Assembly (NCBI GenBank): GCA_963840245.1
Contig: CAWIYI010000044.1
Coordinates: 1 to 64,000, forward strand
Length of the DNA: 64,000 nt
Origin: Bog-473 sp963840245
GTDB taxonomy: Bacteria > Actinomycetota > Acidimicrobiia > Acidimicrobiales > RAAP-2
Direction: 5' to 3'
Shown here: positions 17,756 to 31,258 of the stretch, piece by piece
Layout: each line of letters begins with the position of its first letter
Numbering within the stretch: position 1 is the first letter of the stretch
Notes under the pieces: model-generated
Told to the model about the DNA's origin: nothing
The model's input: the letters and a program-made list of their open reading frames with translations, nothing else
Database searches by the model: none
Made by a program: the position numbers and the translations under genes

Positions 17756-18728
17756 AGCTCACCCGCCGCTCGAGGAAGCGCAGCTGCAGGAGGGTGAGCG
17801 CCAGCAGGATCAGGAAGAGGACCGTGGCCATGATGGCCGCGGCGCCGGCGTTGTTCTCGATCTGCAGCGTGTTGATGATGTTGTAGATCAGCACGTTGGT
17901 GTGCAGGCGCACCGTGTTCTGCGGCCCGATGAGGATGTCGACCGCCCCGAAGGCCTGGAAGGCGTAGATCGTGCTCACGACACCGGCGAAGAAGATGGTG
18001 GGGGAGAGGAGCGGCACCGTCATGCGCCAGAAGCGTGTCCAGGGGCCCGCGCCGTCGATGCGCGCCGCCTCGATCAACTCGTCGGGCACCGACTGCAGGC
18101 CGGCCAGCATGATGATGAACGACAGGCCCAGGAACTGCCAGATGGTGATGAGCGCCACCGCGGGCAGGGCCCAGGTCGAGCTCTCGAGTGCCGGCGGGGT
18201 CGGGTTGATGCCGAGCCAGGGCAGCAGCCCCACCACCGGGTTGAGCAGCGTCCCGAAGACGACCGAGGCCACGGCGACCGAGCTGACCACGGTGGAGGAG
18301 AAGATGACCCGGTAGGCGGCCATGCCCTTCAGCTTGCGGTGGGCCGCCACGGCCAGGGCCAGCCCGGCGATGAGGCTGATCGGCACGACCAGGACGACGA
18401 AGAGCAGCGTGGTGACGAGGCTCTGCGTGAACTGGGTCGAGGTGATGGTGGGGATGATCTGGTGCAGCCCCACGTAGTGCGGCGGCAGGCCCGGCACCGG
18501 CGGCGTCTCGTAGAGCATCAGCTTGAAGTTGCGCAGGAAGGGATAGAAGGAGAACACCCCGAAGAGCACCAGCGCGGGCAGCAGCAGCAGGTAGGCCAGC
18601 AGCGCCTGCTTGCGCCTGCGTGAGCGCAGGGCGTTCGAGGACCCGCCGCCACCCCCCGCCGGCCGCTCCTTCGGCGTGTCAGGCAAGGGCTCGGGCAACG
18701 GCCCGGGCACGGCGGTGACCTCTGTCAC
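17745..18728 (-). CDS. Carbohydrate ABC importer permease (MalF/UgpA type)
   Basis: A 327-residue permease with about six to seven membrane segments and an EAA loop ELIEAARIDGAGPWTRFWRM near residue 215. The GTG start at 18728 is chosen because it forms a GTGA overlap with the stop of the upstream ATPase gene. The frame stays open far upstream, but that is the shadow of the ATPase gene. The first 35 residues are Pro/Gly/Ser-rich and precede the first helix. Confidence 0.9.
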   Translation of the reverse strand: MTEVTAVPGPLPEPLPDTPKERPAGGGGGSSNALRSRRRKQALLAYLLLLPALVLFGVFSFYPFLRNFKLMLYETPPVPGLPPHYVGLHQIIPTITSTQFTQSLVTTLLFVVLVVPISLIAGLALAVAAHRKLKGMAAYRVIFSSTVVSSVAVASVVFGTLLNPVVGLLPWLGINPTPPALESSTWALPAVALITIWQFLGLSFIIMLAGLQSVPDELIEAARIDGAGPWTRFWRMTVPLLSPTIFFAGVVSTIYAFQAFGAVDILIGPQNTVRLHTNVLIYNIINTLQIENNAGAAAIMATVLFLILLALTLLQLRFLERRVSYAN

Positions 18729-19852
18729 GTCGCCCTGCCCAGGCGGGCACCGGTGGCGGCGTCGAAGAGGTGGTACGAGGCCGGGTCGGGGTCGACGGCG
18801 ATGCGCACGGCCTCGCCGATCTTGGGCCTGGCCGCCGAGGCGTTCTGGCGCACGATGATCCGGGCGCCCGTCTCGGTGTGGCAGATCACGTGCGTCTCGG
18901 CGCCGAGGAGCTCGACGATGATCACGCTGGCCGCGATGGCCCCGTCCGGGCTGAGGTGCAGCGCCTCGGGCCGCAGGCCCAGCTGGACGTCGGGCCCGGA
19001 CCCCCGGACGGCGTCGGCCACCGCGGGCGGGAGCGGGACCGAGGCGCCGGCGAAGGCGACGCTCAACGTCCCGGGCCGGTCCGCGCCCTCGGTGTCGGGC
19101 GCTCCGCTCTCGACGAGCATCCCCTGCATGAGATTCATGCCGGGACTGCCGAGGAAGTGGGCCACGAAGGCGTTGGCCGGCCACGCGTAGAGATCCTCGG
19201 GCGCGGCCACCTGCTGCAGCTTCCCGTCGCTCATGACGGCGATGCGGTCGCCCATCGTCATGGCCTCCACCTGATCGTGGGTGACGTAGAGCGTGGTGGT
19301 CGAGAGCCGCGCCTGCAGCTCGACGATGTCGGCCCGCGTCTGCACCCGCAGCGCGGCATCGAGGTTCGACAGCGGCTCGTCCATGAGGAAGACGGTGGGC
19401 TCGCGCACGATGGCCCGGGCCAGCGCGACCCGCTGGCGCTGGCCACCCGAGAGCTGTCCGGGCTTGCGATCGAGCAGCGCCCCCAGCCCCAGCGTCTCGG
19501 CGGCCCGCTTCACCTTGGTCGTCCGCTCCTCTTTGTCGACGCCGCGCTGGCGGAGCGGGAACTCGATGTTCTTGGCCACCGTCAGGTGCGGGTAGAGCGC
19601 GTAGCTCTGAAAGACCATGGCCACGTCGCGATCCTTGGGGTCGATGTCGTTGACCACGTGGTCGCCGATGGTGACGGTGCCGCTGCTCAGCTCCTCGAGG
19701 CCGGCCACCAGGCGCAGTGCCGTCGTCTTGCCGCACCCCGACGAGCCCAGCAGCACGAGCAGCTCACCGTCGGCCACGTGCAGCGTCAGGTCGTCGACTG
19801 CGGTGGTGTCACCGAAGTACTTGGTGGCCCCGTCGAAGCTGACCTGTGCCAA
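18725..19852 (-). CDS. Carbohydrate ABC importer ATPase (MsmK/UgpC type)
   Basis: A 375-residue ATPase. Walker A GSSGCGKTT is near residue 37, the signature LSGGQRQRVALARA near 130, Walker B VFLMDEPLSNLD near 155, followed by a regulatory OB-fold domain of about 130 residues typical of MalK/MsmK. The TTG at 19852 is preferred because AAGGGAG lies 4 bases upstream and the protein then begins AQVSFDGATKYFGD, as family members do. An ATG 13 codons upstream at 19891 lacks a ribosome site. It is the first gene of a four-gene operon. Confidence 0.9.
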   Translation of the reverse strand: MAQVSFDGATKYFGDTTAVDDLTLHVADGELLVLLGSSGCGKTTALRLVAGLEELSSGTVTIGDHVVNDIDPKDRDVAMVFQSYALYPHLTVAKNIEFPLRQRGVDKEERTTKVKRAAETLGLGALLDRKPGQLSGGQRQRVALARAIVREPTVFLMDEPLSNLDAALRVQTRADIVELQARLSTTTLYVTHDQVEAMTMGDRIAVMSDGKLQQVAAPEDLYAWPANAFVAHFLGSPGMNLMQGMLVESGAPDTEGADRPGTLSVAFAGASVPLPPAVADAVRGSGPDVQLGLRPEALHLSPDGAIAASVIIVELLGAETHVICHTETGARIIVRQNASAARPKIGEAVRIAVDPDPASYHLFDAATGARLGRAT

Positions 19853-19963
19853 CGTGCTCCCTTCGGACGGCCGGCCACCGCCCCGGTCCATCGGTCTGCC
19901 GCACGGTAGCGAACCGGGGGACCGACGGCACGAAGAGCACAGCCCAACCCCAGTCGGCCGGCC

Positions 19964-20290
19964 TCAGCTGGCCGGGATCTGCCAACCCATGGACTCGGCG
20001 ATCTCCTTGCAGGTGGGGCACAGGCCGTAGCGCGCCGGGTCCCGCCCCGGCACCCACTCCTTGCCGCACAGCGCCCGCACGGCAGTGCGGTTGACCATTC
20101 CCTCGACCACGCTCGGCCCGGTGGAGACGAAATCACCCCCCTTGGGGGTGTACCCCTCCAGGACGATGTGGGCCATCCGGTCGTGGTCGCCATCGTCGAG
20201 GTCGGGCACCGGCCGCGCCGGCGCCACCGTCGTCCCCCCGGCCGCGCCGGGGTCCGGGACAGTCTGGGCTCTGCTCACAGCTCTGCTCAC
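19964..20290 (-). CDS. DUF3039 domain protein
   Basis: A 108-residue small protein. The C-terminal half, from VVEGMVNRTAVRALCGKEWVP to GLCPTCKEIAE, matches the actinobacterial DUF3039 family. Three cysteines (ALCGK, LCPTC) could bind a metal. The function is unknown. The GTG at 20290 has AGAGGAG upstream; the open frame continues to 20413 without a ribosome site. Divergent from lon. Confidence 0.85.
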   Translation of the reverse strand: MSRAVSRAQTVPDPGAAGGTTVAPARPVPDLDDGDHDRMAHIVLEGYTPKGGDFVSTGPSVVEGMVNRTAVRALCGKEWVPGRDPARYGLCPTCKEIAESMGWQIPAS

Positions 20291-20466
20291 GGGACTCCTC
20301 TCTGCCGCGGGACTCCTCACGGATGCAGCGTATTCCCTGGAAGGGGCCACCCCGCCCTTCTTCCGGCCTCCCACCAGGGGCCGGACCCGTACGGGAATGA
20401 CTCTTCCACCCATATGGTTGACCAGTCAGAGGAATTGCCATTACGGCATTACAAAAGGACACCCCG

Positions 20467-22836
<2,370 letters not shown>

Positions 22837-22847
22837 GTCCGGGCAGA

Positions 22848-22877
22848 CTGGTCCCGGGCCTCACGGCCCGGGACCAG
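22848..22877 (+). terminator. Hairpin after lon
   Basis: CTGGTCCCGGGCC-TCAC-GGCCCGGGACCAG forms a perfect 13 bp stem with a 4-base loop, 12 bases after the lon stop codon. It lacks a T run, as many actinobacterial terminators do. Confidence 0.7.
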
Positions 22878-22918
22878 CAGGACCGGATGCAGCCCAGTCG
22901 AGCGGAGCGGAGCGGACA

Positions 22919-23161
22919 GTGGACGACCAGGACATCGTGAACCAGATCGGCGATCTCGCGGCCGAGGAGCAGCGCCTCGAGGAGGCCCACGTCGGCGAGG
23001 GGCTGAGCGACGACGAGCTGAAGCGCAAGCGCGACCTCGAGGTCACCTTGGACCAGCTGTGGGACGTCCTGCGCCAGCGCCGCGCCAAGCGCGCCGCCGG
23101 CCAGGACCCCGACGTCGCCGCGCCCCGCTCGGCCGGCACCGTGGAGGGCTATCTGCAGTAG
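22919..23161 (+). CDS. DUF2630 family protein
   Basis: An 80-residue acidic, helical protein with a core AAEEQRLEEAHVGEGLSDDE and LDQLWDVLRQRRAKR. This matches the small actinobacterial DUF2630 family, of unknown function. It starts with GTG after AGCGGAGCGG. The lon hairpin lies just upstream, so it is probably a separate unit. Confidence 0.85.
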   Translation: MDDQDIVNQIGDLAAEEQRLEEAHVGEGLSDDELKRKRDLEVTLDQLWDVLRQRRAKRAAGQDPDVAAPRSAGTVEGYLQ

Positions 23162-23210
23162 GCCACTTCGAGTCGGGGATTATCCGACCGGACCGGACCG
23201 GGATGGGGCC

Positions 23211-23320
23211 GGCGAGCTCCTCGGGACGAGTCGAACTCCTTCAGGGACGAGGCGAACTCCTCGGGACGAGGCGAACTCCTCGCGACGAGGCGAACTCCTC
23301 GCGACTGGGCGAATTCCTGG
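23211..23320. repeat. Six tandem copies of a 19 bp repeat
   Basis: Units like GGCGAACTCCTCGSGACGA begin at 23211, 23230, 23251, 23270, 23289 and 23308, with periods of 19, 21, 19, 19 and 19 bases. Where two units join, CGAGG and CCTCG can pair around a 6-base loop, so the array could form a row of small hairpins. It lies between convergent genes. Confidence 0.85.
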
Positions 23321-23349
23321 GGACTATAAGCAGGATTGCTTATAGTCCC
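23320..23349. terminator. Bidirectional hairpin between convergent genes
   Basis: GGGACTATAAGCA-GGAT-TGCTTATAGTCCC is a perfect 13 bp stem with a 4-base loop. It sits between the ends of the DUF2630 gene (plus) and the membrane-protein gene (minus), so it can terminate both. Its AT-rich middle contrasts with the surroundings. Confidence 0.7.
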
Positions 23350-23370
23350 GGGAAACATCGCCGACACCCT

Positions 23371-25625
23371 TCAGCCGTTGCCGGCAACGCCACGAACATC
23401 CCTGTGCGCGCGGGCCCGCCGCCACACCACCGGAGCGAAGGCCAGAACCACGAGCACCGCCAGCGCCAGGACGAACAGCGGGACGTAGGAGCCGTAGCCG
23501 CCGTAGGTGAAGGTCACCGTGTGGACGCCCCGGCCCACCACGACTCCGACCAGAGCTGGTGCCACCATCACCGTCGGCGCCGGGTGACCGTTCACGGTGG
23601 CGTGCCAGCCCGGGTCGTACGACGCGCTCAGGACGACGGTGGCGCGGCGGTTGGTCTTGACCACGGCGCGGGCCGTGCCGTTCTGGAGGTCGGCGTGTTC
23701 CACGACCACGTGCCCGGGTTTGCCTTCCAGCGCCGACGCGTCGGGCGCGGTCGGGGTGGAGGCCGCCTGCCCGTTGAAGGCCACCGTGAGGTCGCGCTGG
23801 TCTTCGAGGAGCGGCGACTCGAGCAGCGTCGTGCTCTGCGACCCGACGTCGGCCCGTGTCGCCGTCAGCACGCCGGTCGTGTCGTAGACGTGGATGTAGC
23901 CGGCGTCCGGGAGAGCCCACAGGCAGTAGTTGCCCGAGCAGCCGACCTTGTCGGCCGGCACCGGCGCTGCCATGTCGGCGGGCGTGATGAGGTAGCCGAT
24001 GCCGAAGAGCGGGTAGTCGCCGGGGTTCGTCTCGTCGAAGAAGTACTCGGGATCCGTCATGAGCGACGCCGTGCGCAGCGTGTACCCGACCTCGTCGATG
24101 TCCTTGCTCTCGAGGTACTTGAAGACGGGGACCGCCCCCACTGTGAAGTTCTGGCCCCAGTTGGTCGGCGAGCCGGCGTAGACACGGCCCTTGGGATGGG
24201 CGCGCACGTACGCCAGCAGCCGGTCGATCTGCGGGTCCTGCTGCGCGTCGGCCTGGGCCTGGAGGCCGATGTTCGTCGCGTTGTGGCTGTCGTAGGTGTC
24301 CAGGTCTCTCCAGGCGGGCGCGAGCACGACGATCAGCGCCACGATGCACAGTCCGGCGACGATGCCGCGCCCGGCCGGCCGGGTGACCCATCGCCGGCGG
24401 TCCTCGGGGAGCAGGGCCGCCACGCCCTGCAGCACAGAGCGTCCGAGGAACACGAGGCCGATCCCGGCCAGCAGGAGGCCGGAGAGCTGCACGCCCATCT
24501 CGAAGCGCCGGATGAAGATGTCGCTGCTGCCCGGCAAAATGTCGTAGAGGGACCCGAAGGTCGTCCGCCCGAAGGACATGACGAGCGTGACCAGCCAGAT
24601 GAGCACGACGGCGCGACCTGCGGTGAACGAGCGCCAGCGCCAGATGCAGAACCCGATGCCCACTGCGACGAGGACGGTGACCACAGGCCAGCGGCCGTCG
24701 TCGTAGAGATGCCCGGTGAACAGCCAGGACAGCATCTGCCCGGCGCCGTAGCCGTTCTCGAGCCCCGTGCCCTCGAGCACCTGGTTGCGCGCCGCCCAAT
24801 GCGACTGTTGGAGCAGCGGGACGATGACCCAGGCCGAGGCGAGCAGCGCCGCCGCGCCGAGGACGGCGGCGCGCCCGATCCGGCGCCACAGGTCGGAGGG
24901 GACGATGAAGGGCCACACGACGAGCGGGACGAAGGCCAGGTACCCGGTCTCGTAGTGCAGCGCGACCGTCAGCATGATGAAGAGGACGGCGAAGAAGGCT
25001 CCCCGCAGCGTCGACAGGGCGCGGTAGGTGAAGCCCCACGCCAACGGCAACGTCCACGACGCCCAGAGCTGGGTCCACACGCCGTAACCGATCCAGACGT
25101 AGGCCTTCGTCTCGTAGCCGATGCCGGCGGCCGAGGCGAGGAAGGGCGCCACCGCGGCGGCACTGGCGGCGGTCCAGCGGCTCAGCCCGAACAGCCGCCC
25201 GCTCCAGTAGACGGCGAGCGGCCACAGCGCGAGGAGGAGGTAGAGCGACCAGCGGAAGACCGTGTCGGGATCGACGGCCGTGCCGATCAGGCCGGTCAAC
25301 ATGGACGGCAGGCTCTGGTAGTGCAGGAACTGGGGTGAGCCGAGACCGAGGAAAGGGAACCAACTCGTCAGCGGGAGGTGGCCCTCGCTGATGCGGGTGG
25401 CGGCGGCGCGCACCATCTGCTCGTGCAGGGAGCTGTCGTCGAGATACGGCACGGCCCGGAGCTCGGGCCGCAGTTCCCACAGCCCCCAGGCCAGCGAGAG
25501 GGCGACCAGGATCCAGGGGCCGAACCGGGCCGGCCGATCTCGTCTCGGGCGTTGCCCGATCAGGAGGTGGTGCGGCCGCGGGGGATCCCGGCGTCTCCTC
25601 CTCGACGATGGTCACGGCGCACCAT
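23371..25625 (-). CDS. Large YfhO/GT-like membrane protein, frameshifted near the start
   Basis: About 750 residues with around 13 hydrophobic segments, then an extracytoplasmic C-terminal domain and a last helix near the end. It resembles YfhO-like or 6-pyruvoyl-tetrahydropterin-synthase-related membrane proteins, a group with glycosyltransferase-C-like topology; the function is unknown. The uninterrupted frame starts at a GTG at 25452, but upstream in-frame DNA encodes a basic stretch and a helix (FGPWILVALSLAWGLW) with no start codon before a stop. An ATG at 25625, 12 bases after the upstream gene's stop, joins it if one base is restored near the C-run at about 25585. Confidence 0.7.
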
Positions 25626-25637
25626 GATGCCGACTGG

Positions 25638-27416
25638 CTAGACGGGTGTCTGATCGCGCTGCAGGACCCGGAGGAGTTCCTCGTACGGGCCGAGCAGGAA
25701 TGCGGTGTCCCACCGGCGAAGACGGTGCCCCGACGGGGCGGATGCTCGAGCACGCCGTCAGCGGCGCGGCTGAGTGCGATCACCCGGGTCCGCGACGAGA
25801 GATCCTGCATGGCGAGGCCCTGCAGGCCGCCGTTCGGCGCCACCGAGAGGCCGGCCACCAAGAACGGCTGCTGGTCGACGTAGAACGTGCTGAGCACGTC
25901 GAGCCCGAGGGCGGCGCCGACGAACCAGGGCGCAGCGAGGGCCGAGGTGGAGCGGACGTGGCGGAAGCCGAAGCTCCGCTCCATCATGTGGGCCAGCTCA
26001 CGATCGAAGACGCGCAGGACGACCGGGACGTCGTCCCAGCGCTCCGCCGAGTGATTCCCGTACCGAGAGCCCGGTCTCGATGTTTGTCAGGTCGGCGCTG
26101 GTCAACACCGCCACCGCCTTGGCGTCGGCGATGTTGACCATGCGGTGGGTCTGCGACTGCGTGGCGTCCGCGATGACGACGGGGACGCCGAGCGCCCGCG
26201 CCTGGGCCAGGTAGCGGTTGTCGGCGTCCCGCTCGATGACGACGACGGCCTCGCCCTCCGCCACCAACCGCCGCACCACGCTGATGCCGACCGCGCCGAG
26301 GCCGATGACGATGACGTGGTTGACCATCCCCGGCACCTGCCGGCGTCCGAGTGAGCGCTCGATGCGCCGGCTCACCAGAATGTTGGTGAAGAGTGCGAAC
26401 GCGGTCGACACCAGCGCCACGCCCGAGACGATGAGGACGATCGCGCAGACGAGGAGCCACGGGCTCTGCTCGGAGAAGCTGTAGTCCCCGTATCCCACCG
26501 TCGCCACCGTCTCGACGGTGAAGTACAGGGAGGAGAGGAAACCGAGGTGGGCCTGGCCGTCGGGGGGCCGGAAGGCGAAGTGCAGCACGATCGTCGCCAC
26601 CACGATCAGTCGCGAACAGCGCGGAGGCGACGACGGCCAGGGCGCGGTTGCCCTCCTCGAGGGCGATGTCGACCTGGAGCCGGATGCGGCGGGCCAAGCC
26701 CACGGAGCGCTCGGGGACGTCCGGCGTGTGGGTCGTGCTGATCCCGATGCGCGCTCAACTCGTCGAGGGTGCCGAAGACGGCGACGCGGTCACCGCGGCG
26801 CAGCGGGTGGTCGCGTCCCGGGCAGGTCGCCATGGGCGCGTCGCCGAAGGGCATGATCGCCACCGGGGCCAGGTGGCCGAAATGGCCGCGGAAGGTGTCG
26901 TGCGCGGCAGCTGATCCCCTCGACACCGAGTTGGACGACGGCGAAGTCGATCCCGGCCAGCTCAATGGCATGCGCCGGTCGTCCCAGGCAGGCCTCGACG
27001 AAGGAGGGAGCTGCCAGCGCTGCCACATCCAGCACGCTGCCCGGCCCGGAGACCCGCTCGAGCGCCTGCGCCACCGAAGGGTTGGCCAGCTGGACGACGA
27101 GCGGCAGCTCCGGCCGGATCTCCTTGACGCGCAGCGCGGTCTCGAGCGTGTGGATCTCGTCGACCTCGACGCACACCACCGCGGCGGCTCGTTCCAGGCC
27201 GGCTTCCTCGAACCCCTCGCCGCGATGGGCGTGGCGGCGAACATGGGGAACGCCCCAGTCATCGAGGATCCGCGAGAATCGGGGATCGGTGTCGTCGTCG
27301 ATCACGACGACCTGGGTACCACTCAGGTGGAACTGCTCCACGGCGCGCAACCCGACACCCTGGAGGCCGCACACGATCACGTGACCCTGCATGTCGTGGG
27401 GCTCGACGCGATCCAT
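25638..27416 (-). pseudogene. K+ channel with two RCK domains, about five frameshifts
   Basis: Read across frames, this is one gene of about 593 residues. An N-terminal RCK/TrkA-N domain (HVIVCGLQGVGLRAVEQF) leads to a two-helix pore with the intact K+ filter TVGYGD, then a second RCK domain (HVIVIGLGAVGISVVRRL), and an end reading TAFLLGPYEELLRVL. The frame changes near 26905, 26745, 26610, 26050 and 25710, mostly at G/C runs. The protein sequence stays conserved in every segment, which argues for sequencing error over old decay. It would gate K+ flux in response to a nucleotide or ion. It is operonic with the downstream membrane protein. Confidence 0.75.
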
Positions 27417-27503
27417 CCCGCATGTTGTCGTCCAGGTCGGCCGTAGAGGTTGCTGCAGCGTTAAATGTCGGCGCCCATGGTGTTCGTCGGCTAGAACCCC
27501 AGT

Positions 27504-27576
27504 GGGGCTGTAGCTCAGTGGTCAGAGCAGAGGACTCATAATCCTTGGGTCGTGGGTTCGATCCCCACCAGCCCTA
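27504..27576 (+). tRNA. tRNA-Met (anticodon CAT)
   Basis: A 73-base cloverleaf: acceptor GGGGCTG/CAGCCCT with a first G-T pair, D stem GCTC/GAGC, anticodon stem GAGGA/TCCTT around loop CTCATAA, and T stem GTGGG/CCCAC around TTCGATC. The anticodon is CAT. An elongator tRNA-Met fits best; tRNA-Ile2, whose CAT is modified to lysidine, cannot be excluded by sequence reading alone. No CCA is encoded. Its 3' half is the attachment site of the adjoining island. Confidence 0.93.
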
Positions 27577-27577
27577 C
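27539..27577 (+). repeat. Left attachment-site repeat (in tRNA-Met)
   Basis: Bases 27539-27577, from the anticodon loop to just past the tRNA 3' end, are repeated exactly for 39 bases at 32778-32816. Such 3'-tRNA duplications are the mark of tyrosine-recombinase integration. Confidence 0.85.
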
Positions 27578-27630
27578 AAAACACAGCCTTACAAAACACA
27601 GCCCTACAACAACCGAACACAGCCCTACCA
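27569..27630 (+). repeat. Tandem copies of the tRNA 3' tail
   Basis: The tail CAGCCCTACAAAACA recurs directly after the tRNA: copies start at 27569, 27584 (one base changed), 27599 and 27620, at 15, 15 and 21 base spacing. They may be slippage products or footprints of repeated recombination at the attachment site. Confidence 0.75.
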
Positions 27631-27636
27631 AATGCC

Positions 27637-28271
27637 TCAGCGTCGCGCTTTCCTATTGAGAGGGGTACGTGAACACGCTCGACTCGGCAGAAAATGCGAC
27701 ACCGTCGGGTTGTTGACTGTGACGCTGATGCCGGCCGCTCCTGCGCCTCCAGTCGAGTTGGTGGCCAGGGACACCAGGGTGTAGCTCCCGTTGGGCACCG
27801 TGGTGGTGTTCCAGCCGCACAGCCAGCCGTAGATCGTCGAGGTGGCTGTGCAGAGCACCGGGGCGTTGTAGCCGTAGGTGCCGCCGAAGAGCAGGAACTC
27901 GACACTGGTGGCGTTGGAGGCAGAGGCATCGAGGTAGGTCGACCCCGACAGCGTCGCCCCGTTGGAGGGGATGAGAACGCTCGTGGTCGGGTTCGCCACC
28001 GCGATGCTGACGCCGGCCGCGCCAGTGCCAGTCGAGTTGGTGGCCAGGGACACCAGGGTGTAGCTCCCGTTAGGCACCGTGGTGGTGTTCCAGCCGCACA
28101 GCCAGCCGTAGATCGTCGACGTGGCCGTGCACGAGCACCGGGGCGTTGTAGCCGTAGGTGCCGCCGAAGAGCAGGAACTCGACACTGGTGGCGTTCGCGG
28201 CGGAGGCATCGAGGTAGGTCGATCCCGACAGCGTCGCCCCATTGGACGGGATCAGAATGCTCGTGGTCGGG
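27637..28271 (-). pseudogene. Fragment of an Ig-like repeat surface protein
   Basis: Two direct DNA repeats with a 279 bp period encode a 93-residue unit: PSNGATLSGSTYLDAS, then VEFLLFGGTYGYNAPVLCTA, YGWLCGWNTTTVPNGSYTL and VSLATNSTG. It looks like a bacterial Ig-like adhesin domain with a paired-cysteine loop. The upper copy has one extra base near 28130 (GTGCACGAGC against GTGCAGAGC), which breaks the frame. Homology stops abruptly at 28271 within a third unit, so the gene is truncated or the assembly has collapsed. The reading ends at a stop at 27637. Confidence 0.6.
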
Positions 28272-28654
28272 TCCTCGAACCGTCAATGTGAAGTTGGTCC
28301 TTGAACGTAGACTGGGTGGCGGTAGGGGCGACACGCCGTTGCCGGCGGCGATGACGCATCGGATAAGTACCGGCGGCGCTTCCGGATGCGGTATATAAAA
28401 AAAACTTCCGGATGGCGGGCGTGCCGACAAGGTGGCGGTACCGTCCCCGTTGTCGATGAAACGACCCCGTCCGGGAGCGGACCGGATTCTGACAAGAACG
28501 TCAATGGGAAATAATTAAAAAAAAATGTTAAGATAATAAAAAAATAAATAAATAAAGAATAATAAGCAGTACAGACAGGTGCGGTAATCGCAGTGATGAA
28601 ACTGACCCCGTTCAGGGAGTTCGAACCGGACTGACAAGAACGTTCAATGGGACT

Positions 28655-28680
<26 letters not shown>
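28272..28680. other. Scrambled stretch with A/T-only blocks
   Basis: Two degraded copies (about 28455-28515 and 28593-28656) share GACAAGAACG(T)TCAATGGGA and are each followed by A-rich runs; 28511-28567 is almost pure A/T. On the minus strand the second copy reads SNSLNGVS, the motif of the adjacent propeller-type gene. No intact gene is present. Consensus error is the likeliest explanation. Confidence 0.5.
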
Positions 28681-30036
<1,356 letters not shown>

Positions 30037-30189
30037 GTGCCCCTCTTTCATTGGTGGGGCTTGCAGCAGAAGGCTTGCAGCCGCGACAGCGGTCGAGGGA
30101 ACCCTACGCCACATTGCGAAACCATTTCCTCGCTGCCGCTTGGAGGTCAGAAGAAACGCCGGTCGGTACCGGGCGGCTGCTCCACCAGC

Positions 30190-30656
30190 TCAGTCCGTTG
30201 CCGTTCGCCGTTGCATTGGCGTGGCTGGCACCCTGACTCCAGCTGACCCCTCGCCCCAGCCTTCGTTCTTCAGCAGACCGGCCTGCTTGGGTCCGCTCGC
30301 CACCTTCTCCATGCCGCCCGACCTCTCCGGCCCAAGAACGTCCTCCATGTCTTGCGGACTGCCCGATCCACGATGCTGAGTCCCTTCGTACTGCTGACGG
30401 AAGCGATCGCACGTTCTTCGGAATGCCGCCAGCGGTTCATGAACTATCGCCCGACATCGCCTTTCGCTGCGTGCTCGATACAGCACCTCCTCCACCACCG
30501 CCAGCACTGGTAGCACCGCACGAAACCCCCAAGGCCCATCGCAACCTGGCGCGACGGTCGGCTCCTGGTCGGCTCGACCAGCGGTATAGCCTGAGGCGGA
30601 GTGTCCATGACAGGCTCGTCCTGTGTGTACTGATCGAATCGGTCGCTTGTGGTCAT
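30190..30656 (-). pseudogene. Island hypothetical protein, one frameshift
   Basis: The ATG at 30656 (MTTSDRFDQYTQDEPVMDTP) follows AGAGGAGACC. The frame seems to switch at about 30525, after VAMGLGGF, into LPVLAVVEEVLYRARSERR, an amphipathic helix. The joined protein would be about 155 residues. I do not recognise it. Confidence 0.35.
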
Positions 30657-30701
30657 GTCGTGGTCTCCTCTTAGAACCTGGTCAAGTCTGTCGGTGGATG
30701 T

Positions 30702-30755
30702 TCACGTCGCGCTGCCATCCGCCTTGATGTCATGGAGGCGGCTGATGATCTTCAT
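30702..30755 (-). CDS. 17-residue ORF
   Basis: MKIISRLHDIKADGSAT. Its ATG overlaps the stop of the upstream 48-residue ORF as ATGA, the usual sign of translational coupling. Function unknown; could be chance. Confidence 0.25.
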   Translation of the reverse strand: MKIISRLHDIKADGSAT

Positions 30756-30898
30756 ACAGATCGTCCAGAGCGATGGCGACGACCCTCAAAGCGACGGTCG
30801 AAAAATCCAAGAGCAGCGTGCTGAGCTGCAAGGTCAGCGATCCCCTCCTTGACTGCACGGTCGAACTCAGCAGCTTCTCTGATTCTGCTCTGGACCAT
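30752..30898 (-). CDS. 48-residue island ORF
   Basis: MVQSRIREAAEFDRAVKEGI and onward to the C-terminal RRFEGRRHRSGRSV: a charged helical protein with coding-like composition. It overlaps its neighbours on both sides. No family recognised. Confidence 0.4.
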   Translation of the reverse strand: MVQSRIREAAEFDRAVKEGIADLAAQHAALGFFDRRFEGRRHRSGRSV

Positions 30899-31016
30899 GT
30901 GTGATCTCTTGCGTCACCGGAAGGATGCGAGGACCTCCGGGGTCGAGCACATCGGGTCCCAGTGGCTGGGGATGTTCGTAACCAGGCGGCACGCCGTGTG
31001 GCTTGAGGCGGATCAC
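30867..31016 (-). CDS. 49-residue island ORF
   Basis: It begins VIRLKPHGVPPGYEHPQPLG with a GTG start and is Pro/Gly-rich. It overlaps the next ORF by 32 bases. Composition is protein-like; no family recognised and the start has only a weak ribosome site. Confidence 0.35.
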   Translation of the reverse strand: MIRLKPHGVPPGYEHPQPLGPDVLDPGGPRILPVTQEITHGPEQNQRSC

Positions 31017-31161
31017 CTGTCTGTGCTGTCTGCTCGTGCATCACCATGCGTGTGGGTAGCTCCATGATACTCACGACTGATGTCGTTGTCGGTTGTTCTG
31101 GCCGCCATACGTCTGATCTCTCTGCACCGGCATTCCGAAGTTCGTCGCCTCCAGGTGACGT

Positions 31162-31254
31162 TCAGCCCAGCCGTCGCCGCTGTGCCTTGAGGTGCCCGTG
31201 GCCCTGACTGAGTGCGCTGTCGGTGAATCTCCGCACTGCTCGTGATGACTCCAT
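31162..31254 (-). CDS. 30-residue island ORF with strong ribosome site
   Basis: MESSRAVRRFTDSALSQGHG and a basic tail. CGGAGG, formed by the end and stop codon of the upstream gene, lies 7 bases before the ATG, so it is coupled to that gene. Function unknown. Confidence 0.4.
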   Translation of the reverse strand: MESSRAVRRFTDSALSQGHGHLKAQRRRLG

Positions 31255-31258
31255 GTGT

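Noticed and set aside
23324..25700. An 887-codon minus-strand ORF over the membrane protein gene
   Set aside because: Only its first part (25710-25987) is real, as the frame-shifted end of the K+ channel gene. The rest is an Arg/Pro-rich shadow.
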